Assembly: GCA_048013815.1 (NCBI GenBank)
Contig: CM106586.1
Location: 22,568,001-22,632,000, forward strand
Source: Setoptus koraiensis
Lineage: Eukaryota; Arthropoda
Length of the DNA: 64,000 bases
Direction: 5' to 3'
The notes under the pieces were generated by a model that saw nothing but the letters and a program-made list of their open reading frames with translations, did not search any database and was not told the origin of the DNA. Position numbers and translations under genes: made by a program. Positions 56,557-64,000 of this stretch are shown one piece after another (the first letter of the stretch is position 1; each line of letters starts with the position of its first letter).

Positions 56557-57125
56557 GCGAACGAGAGAGCGGCGCCAATTAGACAGTCCCTGCTGGCAAC
56601 TCCAAACAACTGGGCAGCGCAAACGCCGGCGATTGTCAGCTTAATTACGGGCAGAGGTGCTCAAATTGACGATAATGACCAGCGCCGGCCCGCGCCTACC
56701 GGGCAGCGTCTGACGGCCCGCGTCTGCGGGCCGGCGTCCGCGGGCCGGCGTCTAAATCGGGCCGTGCTCACGGCCGGCCAATTTGCAGTTATTTCGGTTA
56801 TATTTGTTTATGCAGATTCAATTATGATGTGCGCGCTGGCTGGGCGAAGCCGCCCGCCTGTCTCGTCCAATAACGTGCGGTTGCGTTAAGCGGCTTGATT
56901 GATGCCCATCATGTCGACGCTAATGAGTTGCAGCTCGAACGAGGCGCGACTTGACAGCGACAAAAAGACAACAAGGCAACAAGACGACACGACAAGCCGA
57001 TAGCGAGACATTGATGGCAAGACGCGCGCGCCAGCGAGGATGCGCTCGCTGCCGTGACGGCCATATAGAGGAGCCCGCAATTAGTATGCAATGCTAATTA
57101 ATTAGCGGCCAACGAGCGCACCATC

Positions 57126-57150
57126 CCGAGCCGAGCCGAGCCGAGCCGAG
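57126..57150. repeat. 5-bp tandem array, CCGAG
   Basis: Five perfect units. Confidence 0.95.
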
Positions 57151-57559
57151 CTAGCAGCCGTTGTTTGGCCGTGCTAACAAGTGTAAGTAAGAGCGAAATA
57201 ATGGTGCGTATTAACAGGGATATGAATAGTGTTTTGAGCCAATGGGCCAGCCATATTGAGCCAGGCGAGCGGGTGGCCCAAACAAAGCCGGCTCGTTGTA
57301 CAATATTCTCGCTCGTTGTGTCTCGCCGAATATTGTTAGCCATTCGAGCCGGCTAACAATATGGTAAAAAGAGCGAGAAATTCTGTAAATTTTGAATTTG
57401 AATTGCTCAAAAGTGATCCAGTGATCATAATACAAATTAAATTCGCAAACACACATTCAATTCGAGCCAGCCGCCGACAGGCTCACCTGTCTCGCCGACA
57501 CACACACACACACACAAAACAATAATTCTCATGGTCAAGCACACGCAATCATCCCTTTA

Positions 57560-57812
57560 AATCAACAGCAACAGCACCAACAACAACAGCAACAGCAACG
57601 ACGACAGCGACAACAACAGCCGAGACCGCAACAACCACGACGCTACAGCACGTACAACAGATCGCCTGTTGCTGTTGTTGGTGCTGTTGTTGTTGTTGTT
57701 GCTGTTGTTGTTGCTGTTGTTGTTGCTGTTGTTGTTGTTGTTGTTGTTGGTGGCGCTGTCGTTGGTGGTGCTGTCGTTGTTGGCGCTGTCGTTGTTGGTG
57801 TCGCTGTTGTGC
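57560..57812. repeat. CAA/GTT triplet tract with inverted halves
   Basis: CAA/CAG/CGA triplets at about 57563-57660 are followed by GTT/GCT triplets at about 57664-57812, so the two halves could pair as a long imperfect hairpin. Confidence 0.8.
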
Positions 57813-59500
57813 AATCGGTGCGCGTCAATGGGACTCACTGCTGAGAGATGCAAGATCAACACGGCCATTACCAGATACTCAAACGGTTTGATCGCGCACT
57901 CGCATTGCTGCAAGTGAAGCTAAATTTGATTTATTATGATTATGACTGCTCGTGTGGCTGATGTTGTTGCCGCCAAACGCCAACGAGCCAACAACCGCCA
58001 GCAACCACCAGCGAGCCAACAACCACCAACAACCACCGCCACCAACAACAACAACCCACAACCAGCAACAACCAGCAACAACCAACAACAACCACCGACA
58101 ACAACAGCCAGCGGCTTATCGACAAAGCCGCTGCCACAACAAAGGGTAAAAGGTAACTGGCGCCGATGGAAAACAAATAGCGCGCTCATTAGATATTCTG
58201 GCGCCTAGATGGAAATGGACCGATTGAGTAGCAGCTTGCCAGCCAACAAATGACCTCGGCGGCCAATGATAACAAATCGAAGCGGGCCAATTGGACAACA
58301 ATCAACGGCAACACTAATCAGAGACTAATGACGCCCAGCTGATCTAGATCTTCTTCCTCTTGTTCAATAATTGTGAGAGATTATTGAAATGGCTATAATT
58401 ATACACTTACCTGAGCTTGCAGCTCTGCACTCGGGTGTGCTGTCGTGGTTAGTTGTTAGTGTTGCTCCTATTAGTGTGTTATTATCAAATTAGTAGTTGT
58501 GCCTAAATCAATAGCCACTCACAAGTTGTGAACCACCGACAGTCGGTGGGATCGGACAGGTAGGTGATAACTGTCTGGCGTTATTGTGATAGCACACGCT
58601 AAAAACTAACAAGACTAACAACACTAAAAAGAGCTCTCTAACAACACTAAAAAGTGTATTTATATACCGAGTGCCTTTTGCCTTTTGCAGTCGACTGGCG
58701 GACAGGTGAACGGCAGCCATTGTTTGCCGTTGAGCGAATAAATCAAATTGAATCGAATCGGATCGACTCGAGGCGAGGCGAGTCGCGTCCAATCGGGCGA
58801 AATCAAATCAAATGCAGGAAAAATAAACAACAACAACGACGACCGTTCATATCTATACATAACCGAGCCCTAACAAGTTGAGACACTCGACTGGCTGCAA
58901 TGGCCGCCTATGGCATGCATGATATATACTCGATATAGCTGGCTGGCAGGTTGGTGGCCAGCACAGGTGATTGATTTTTGTTAACCCGTTGCCATAACCA
59001 GCAACCAACATGTAAACGCACTCATGTGAATAATGAAGATGGCCAAAAACAATAGGCGAAAAGCCAATGACAGATGATAATGACCATAACTACTCGTCAG
59101 ACGATCATCTTTCTGTCGGTCGTTGTCGCTGTTGTCGCTGTCGCTGTTGTCGCTGTTGTTGTTGTCTCTGTAGCTGTTGTTGTTGCTGCTGTTGCCGTTG
59201 ATAGCCATCTAGACAATTGTAGACAATTATCCCGGCTTGTTACGGGCAGCAACAGTTATTTGCGCCGGCTGCCGACCGCAATTTGCCAGCCAGCTAGCCA
59301 GCCAGCCAGCCAGCCAAACTGGAAACTGCACACTGCACACTGGTGGTCATTTCGGGAATCGCCTTGGTGGCCACCGAGCGACACAAACACAAAGTCACAA
59401 GCTTGCCGACGAACGCATCGCACAAACTGCAACAGATAAATAGTAACAGATATAAATAAATACAGGCGTATAAATGACAGCAGGTATAACACGTTGCTGG

Positions 59501-59570
59501 TCGATGATCGTCAATGATCGGCGATGATTGTCGATGATCGGCGATGATTGTCGATGATCGGCGATGATCG
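59501..59570. repeat. 10-bp tandem array, TCGATGATCG / GCGATGATTG
   Basis: Seven 10-bp units with a 20-bp higher-order pattern. Confidence 0.92.
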
Positions 59571-60626
59571 CCGACTCGACAAATCACACACGAGCTGTTG
59601 CGTAATGCATGCAAACTGCATCATCAACGGCTGGCTGTATCATCGCGTCGAGCCTGACAGTGGCCATCGATTTATTGCATCTGATCGTTTTAATCGTCAC
59701 AGTGTAGTCATTGGGTTATTGTGTGATCATCGCACCAAGCTGATGCAACAATTGTTAGTGCTGTCAATGTCGGCGACGTCATCTCTTTTATATTCATGTA
59801 ATGCATGCCAATTATTTGTCGTGTCGCCATCACTTTTGGCTATATCTATTCGCAGTTGGCTACTAACTTATTTATAAGGCTTTATAAGTATGTGGTTTCC
59901 CATGATTGTTGACAGACAGCGCGAAAAGATTGCATCGGCCCACAACAGCCAACAACAGGTAACAACAGGTAACAACAACGGGTGACGCAACTAGTCACAA
60001 GTTTGTGTGCGTGTATATGTATTAATTATTCAATTAGTTGCCGGTAAACAGGTGAAATATGGTGCTAGGGCCAGCAGCGGCAGTGATGATGGCACGTATA
60101 TCAAAGTTGCAGTTTGTTGGCGATTGTCGCGCAATCGGTCTAATTATTCCGACAAATGCTTCATAGTCATATTGGCATAACACAATAGATGGATCTATAT
60201 CTCTGAACTCTTATTTATTGACGCCGCTCCTCGGTTGTTATCGACACTCGACAATGGCCCATTTCAGAAGTCAGATCAGCATCTAATAACAGCAGCAGCA
60301 GCAGTTGAAGTAGTGTTTTAGTGGGACATAAATAAATAAATTACCATTGTCATTATCGCCGATCTGCTGCCGGTACCAATATTTAATGTATATCAAACTG
60401 AGCTGGTAGCCTAGTCAACTGACCATATATCACCGCCCGGTATATCGTTGTGAATAATCACAGATTGATACTCGATTGATCTGTCCAAAACGAAAAAAGT
60501 GTCCTAAAAGTGTCACAGCTCTCACTACAAATAACCACATTCGCATATACAGCAATCTATTGGTCTCAGCGACAGTTCCGGCGGTTTGTCTTAGCAACTT
60601 GTTGAGAAACTTGAACAGCAACTTAA

Positions 60627-62324
60627 ATGAACGCAAACATGATGATGATGATTAAAACCTCCAAACTACTGGCATGCCTCATACTAATGGCACTGAGCGT
60701 GTCGGTGCTGTCGTCGGTCCACTGTCAACAGACACCCGCGCCCAATGCCGACACCCAGATACCGAGCCCGCTGGGTGTTTGGGATAGGGCCCTCAACGGT
60801 TTCGGCCGGCTCACCAGTTTCGGTCAATCGGCCAGAGGACAGGTGGATCGAGTTGTGCAGGAGGCCTTCAAGATATTTGCCAGACTGTACCACAAGAACT
60901 ATACAGAGGAGGAGATACCAAAAAGAATGAAACTGTTCAGCGAAAACAAAAAACTCGTCGACGAATCGCTGCTCGACTACAAGCAAGGCAAATCGTCCTA
61001 CGCCTTGCGCGTCAATCAATTCACCGACTGGGTAAGCCTCGTGGATTATCCAACAATAACCATTATCTTTATTCCATCTAAATGGAATGAACCGGACCCG
61101 TTATTCAATTTTGTCTCAATCATGTCTGTCTTGTTGTATAATATGCATATATTGTGATGATTAATATGTGATAATTAGGACGACCAAGAGTTGCATAGTC
61201 TCACGGGCACAGACCCCACTGGAGAGGTGGATCTGGCACAAATGGTGAGAGGCGCTGGCGATAGTGACTCATCGAGCTATTTGGGGGCCAGACAATCTGA
61301 GAGCATTCCCGTCTCAAAGGATTGGAGAAAAAGCGGTTGCGTAAGTGCACCAATTAACCAGAAAGATTGCGGGGCCTGTTACGCAATAGCCACCATGAGC
61401 GTTGTTGAATCTATGCGATGCATTCAGGGCAACTCGTCGCCCATATTGAGTCCACAACATATAGTGGATTGTGCTAGCTCGCGACAAGGTGAGTTGAACA
61501 GCTAATTTGTTTGTCATTTTTTATTTAATTGCGCAATCATTGTCACCGTTTATTGTTACCATTGTGTTTACTCAATCACGACGCAGGCTATCAAAATTAT
61601 GGTTGTAACGGTGGCTGGCCCACCAGAGTGCTCAAGTATCTCCAGGACTACAACATAGCCGTCAGAGATACGTGCTATCCGTTTGTTCACAAGGTAAATA
61701 TTTGATTGATGATGGCGGTGATTGCAACCGAGCCAATCACTCTTTTTTGATAAATTAAGACAAATTAGACACACACACACTGACATCTTGCGTCTTTGCC
61801 CACCCATAATTAGCAAGGAATGTGCAAAGTCCAACAAATGAAACAACAGTCCGGCTGTGTAGTGAAAGCCAGCCCTACGGATAGGCGTCAGTTGACCTAC
61901 AGGATACTGAACAACGAAAGAGACATTTTGTATCATGTGGCCAAAACGGGGCCAGTGGTCACCGTCATGAAAGCGACTAGAAAATTCACCATGTACTGGT
62001 AAGTGATTTTCACACAATGCTCACTCTAATAATAAATAATATTATTGTATATTATTAACAATGTATATTCCAATCACAATGATCGATGTAATGTATCGGG
62101 CGCATAGGACGGGCATATTTGATGATTCATCTTGCTCAAATAGACGCAGTGACGTAGATCATGCCATCGTCATTGTTGGCTACGGAAAAGAAAACGGAGT
62201 CGACTATTGGCTCATCAAAAACTCTTGGGGAACCACCGATTGGGGCGAAGGTGGCTACGCTAAATACAGGCGAGGCAAGTATGCCTGCTCTATCGGCCAC
62301 TGGGGTTGGGTAGTCACAAGCTAA
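60627..62324 (+). CDS. Papain-family (C1A) cysteine protease, five exons
   Basis: Secreted or lysosomal cysteine protease, related to the group 1 allergen and cathepsin type of mites. Exons 60627-61031, 61179-61488, 61587-61693, 61814-61998 and 62108-62324, all GT-AG; product 407 residues. After the signal peptide (LLACLILMALSVSVLSS) comes the I29 propeptide (FKIFARLYHKNYTEEEIPKR ... YALRVNQFTDW). The mature enzyme keeps the oxyanion Gln and nucleophile in NQKDCGACYA (Cys about 202), CNGGWP, the His in VDHAIVIVGYG (about 354) and Asn in KNSWGT (about 374), then WGEGGYAKYRRGKYACSIG. The residues around the nucleophile differ from the usual GSCWAFS: Ala for Ser and Tyr for Trp. Five exons make it the most intron-rich gene here. 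Confidence 0.94.
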
Positions 62325-62409
62325 GCCTGATGAATGATGTTTGGTTCGAGCTCCCCCTACTATTATTAGATATTTATCACTAACATTTTAGCGCATTTCA
62401 ATATGTTCT

Positions 62410-62436
62410 TTTATTTCATTTGTTAATCCAAATAAA
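62410..62436. terminator. Opposed AATAAA signals of the protease and Rieske genes
   Basis: Forward AATAAA at 62431-62436 serves the protease; reverse AATAAA at 62415-62410 serves the Rieske gene. Both fall in the 151-base gap, so the two transcripts must overlap at their 3' ends. Confidence 0.6.
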
Positions 62437-62475
62437 ATCCAAATAATAACAACTATGTATCGTACATTTCATCAT

Positions 62476-63129
62476 CTAACCTACGAGTAATGTGTCTTCT
62501 GACAAAAATTCATATGGTGGCACCTCCAAATTTCTGGGAGCGGGACCCTTTCTTGCTCTTCCTGAGGCGTCGTAATGTGATCCGTGACATGGGCAATAGT
62601 ATCCGTTGAAATCGCCTTTGTTTGCTATGGGTACACAACCCAAATGCGTGCACACACCGATAATAACAAGCCATTCGGGCTTTTGAGTTCGGCTTGAATC
62701 AGTTTCGGGATCTCTTAATAGTGATAGATCAGTGTTGGAACATTCGCTAATTTCAGCTGGTGTCCGATGACGAACAAACAATGGCTTTCCTCTCCATTTA
62801 ATGATGGCGTTTTTGCCAGGGGGTATATCGGCCAATTTAACTTCGACCTTTGATAGAGCTAACACGTCCTTAGAAGGTGACATTGAAGCTATTAATTTAG
62901 TGACAGCTGACTTGGCAAACACTGCCATTCCAGCGCCCGTGGTGGCGGTCATGAGATAACTGAAAACTCTACGGCCATCCTCGGAGGTTCCTTGACTCTT
63001 TAGAACGTTCTTGGTTGAAGGTCGTCTGTATTTGGTGTAATCGGGCATCTCAATATCCGTGTGGGCAAGTCGGACCAACATAATGCGACTTGGCGCTCCG
63101 GCGACCTTCAACAAATTTGACGACATCAT
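62476..63129 (-). CDS. UQCRFS1: Rieske iron-sulfur protein of complex III (UQCRFS1)
   Basis: Carries the 2Fe-2S cluster that takes electrons from ubiquinol in the inner mitochondrial membrane. Product 217 residues from ATG 63129 (a second ATG follows directly; further upstream only TTG is in frame). A presequence [20 protein letters not shown] precedes [14 protein letters not shown]. The transmembrane helix is near 57-80 ([19 protein letters not shown]), then the hinge ([11 protein letters not shown]) and the Rieske fold: cluster ligands in [10 protein letters not shown] (Cys160, His162, disulfide Cys165) and [11 protein letters not shown] (Cys179, disulfide Cys181, His182), then [14 protein letters not shown]. 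It is shorter than human (274), with a shorter presequence. Single exon. Confidence 0.96.
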   Translation of the reverse strand: MMSSNLLKVAGAPSRIMLVRLAHTDIEMPDYTKYRRPSTKNVLKSQGTSEDGRRVFSYLMTATTGAGMAVFAKSAVTKLIASMSPSKDVLALSKVEVKLADIPPGKNAIIKWRGKPLFVRHRTPAEISECSNTDLSLLRDPETDSSRTQKPEWLVIIGVCTHLGCVPIANKGDFNGYYCPCHGSHYDASGRARKGPAPRNLEVPPYEFLSEDTLLVG

Positions 63130-63841
63130 TTTGATTCCGACGACAAGTAACAGTGTCAAATATATTAATTTTAATTAGTTGCAATTAGTTGATTATCTAT
63201 TTCCTAATTTGATTGACAATTGCTAGATTACTATGCCAAATATTCTTTTTTCGAGCACTTCACTTTGATAAGACAGTGATTGCAGTGTTTAATTCAAGGC
63301 TGCAAAGGGATTCTACGCTGTCCTCATGCGCAGACATTCGGAGCGCCAGTTTTGAACTGGCTCAAAATGGAATTTCTGATATTTTCTCGTGCGATCAAAA
63401 GATTTTCCTTGATTTCTTCCTAGGATTTCTCTCACAATTGTCAGAATGCTCCATAGCTGAATTCGAATCGAGGATGTCCCATGCGAAGAGGGAAAGAACG
63501 CGGTCAACGGAATAATTTAATCTCACAAAGTCAGAATTCCTAGAAGCTGGGGAGATAGTAGTGAATGGTGCCCAGCTCTTCGTTTCGCAGGCTATTTCAT
63601 AGGCCACCATAAATTGCCATCATTTGTTTTGACGCACTAACCCAAGCGATGACTGAGCGCAAGTGACGCACAAGCACACATACGAAGAAGCAGTTTATCG
63701 TGTCGACTTCGGCGTAAACTGCACACATGTGACAATGTTTGCAGCCACGATCTAGGCACGCCACAATTGAATATATCTTTATTTATCAGAGTTTTGTTTT
63801 TATTATTAGTTTCCTCAAAACAATAATATCTAGACCACCAA
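63130..63841. other. Divergent upstream region of Rieske and the right-edge gene
   Basis: About 700 bases. A 100-codon forward open frame (63213-63515) and reverse frames over the same stretch have no recognisable motif. It probably contains both promoters. Confidence 0.5.
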
Positions 63842-64000
63842 AATGCTGGCGTCACTATCGAGAGCTGTCACGCCAAGCCGTCCCAAAGCCGCCTGTTCCT
63901 ACATAAAAAGATACAGGGACTACAAGAGCCTGATCGATGACGCAAAACACCGTGCAAGGAATACCATCTTGATCCAGCATGACTCCAACCAACACTATGT
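63842..64000 (+). CDS. Partial gene at right edge, possible mitochondrial protein
   Basis: The frame opens at ATG 63842 (context AAAATGC) and stays open for 53 codons to the window end: MLASLSRAVTPSRPKAACSY, then IKRYRDYKSLIDDAKHRAR. The first 20 residues are free of acidic residues and rich in Ser, Arg and Ala, like a mitochondrial targeting signal; what follows is charged and helical. The family cannot be named from this fragment. It is divergent from the Rieske gene. Confidence 0.5.

Larger units (their letters stand above)
50986..60626. other. 9.6-kb gene-free region, GC-rich and minisatellite-laden
   Basis: No recognisable coding sequence on either strand. Many long open frames occur because the DNA is GC-rich and repetitive, but their translations are Arg/Pro/Ala/Gly-rich or single-residue runs. 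By eye the DNA from about 51.2 to 57.5 kb is rich in GC and CpG (GCCGG, CCGGCC), unlike the AT-rich rest of the window, and returns towards AT beyond 58.2 kb. It carries several unrelated short tandem arrays, CAA/GTT triplet tracts, two strong inverted repeats and repeated CAGGTGAGCC motifs, listed separately. It separates two divergent genes, so enhancer or promoter function for the cuticular protein and cysteine protease genes is possible; an unseen non-coding RNA is another option. Confidence 0.6.

Noticed and set aside
51000-60400. Dozens of 60-190 codon frames in the GC-rich block
   Set aside because: GC-rich DNA has few stops; translations are Arg/Pro/Ala-rich or repeat-derived, and none has a domain, splice pattern or start context.
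1-64000. Viral or LTR-type elements, CRISPR arrays, rRNA and tRNA genes
   Set aside because: I looked for reverse transcriptase, integrase and capsid motifs, long terminal repeats, spaced repeats and tRNA B-box-like sites with a matching A box; none was convincing.

Overview
The window is nuclear DNA of an animal, almost certainly an arthropod and most likely a mite (Acari). The reasons are an R&R cuticular protein ending in the TNEPG / ENPADV stretch typical of arachnid cuticle proteins, a papain-type cysteine protease of the kind common in mites, an insect-style insulin receptor, and metazoan housekeeping genes. The genes are unusually poor in introns: the insulin receptor (1443 codons), dystroglycan (1397), cullin-4, Slimb, EPC, MRPL38 and KDEL receptor are each one open exon. 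Such strong intron loss is known in some acariform and eriophyoid mites; that placement is inference. No viral, CRISPR or prokaryotic features were seen.

Layout: an unassigned partial gene (-, left edge), KDEL receptor (+), Polo kinase (-), Enhancer of polycomb (+), USB1 (-), Slimb/beta-TrCP (+), CLPTM1 (-), SCP-type CTD phosphatase (+), a PH-domain gene that probably spans a 500-N assembly gap (-), MRPL38 (+), TP53RK/Bud32 (-), insulin receptor (+), dystroglycan (+), cullin-4 (+), an R&R cuticular protein with a Met/Ala/Gly/Ser tail (-), a C1A cysteine protease (+), Rieske iron-sulfur protein (-), and a partial gene running off the right edge (+). Of the 17 neighbouring pairs, 15 are on opposite strands. 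Convergent pairs nearly touch or overlap at their 3' ends, and divergent pairs share upstream DNA of 0.7 to 10 kb.

Large non-coding stretches are 12.2-14.4 kb, 18.4-23.9 kb (probable PH-gene intron), 25.3-29.1 kb, 31.5-34.1 kb (upstream of the insulin receptor, rich in triplet repeats) and 50.8-60.6 kb. The last is the most unusual part of the window. It is GC- and CpG-rich over roughly 51-57.5 kb and holds many unrelated short tandem arrays (units of 5, 8, 9, 10 and 12 bp), two strong inverted repeats, and seven copies of the 10-mer GGCTCACCTG / CAGGTGAGCC, which contains an E-box.

Functionally the genes are mostly unrelated housekeeping or signalling genes: cell cycle (Polo), ubiquitin ligases (Slimb for SCF, CUL4 for CRL4), chromatin (EPC), RNA processing (USB1, TP53RK in KEOPS), mitochondria (MRPL38, Rieske), secretory pathway (KDELR, CLPTM1), growth signalling (InR), adhesion (dystroglycan), cuticle and digestion or allergen-type proteolysis. 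There is no sign of a functional cluster or operon. Exon boundaries come from reading frame, homology and GT/AG signals by eye; no search or transcript data could be used.
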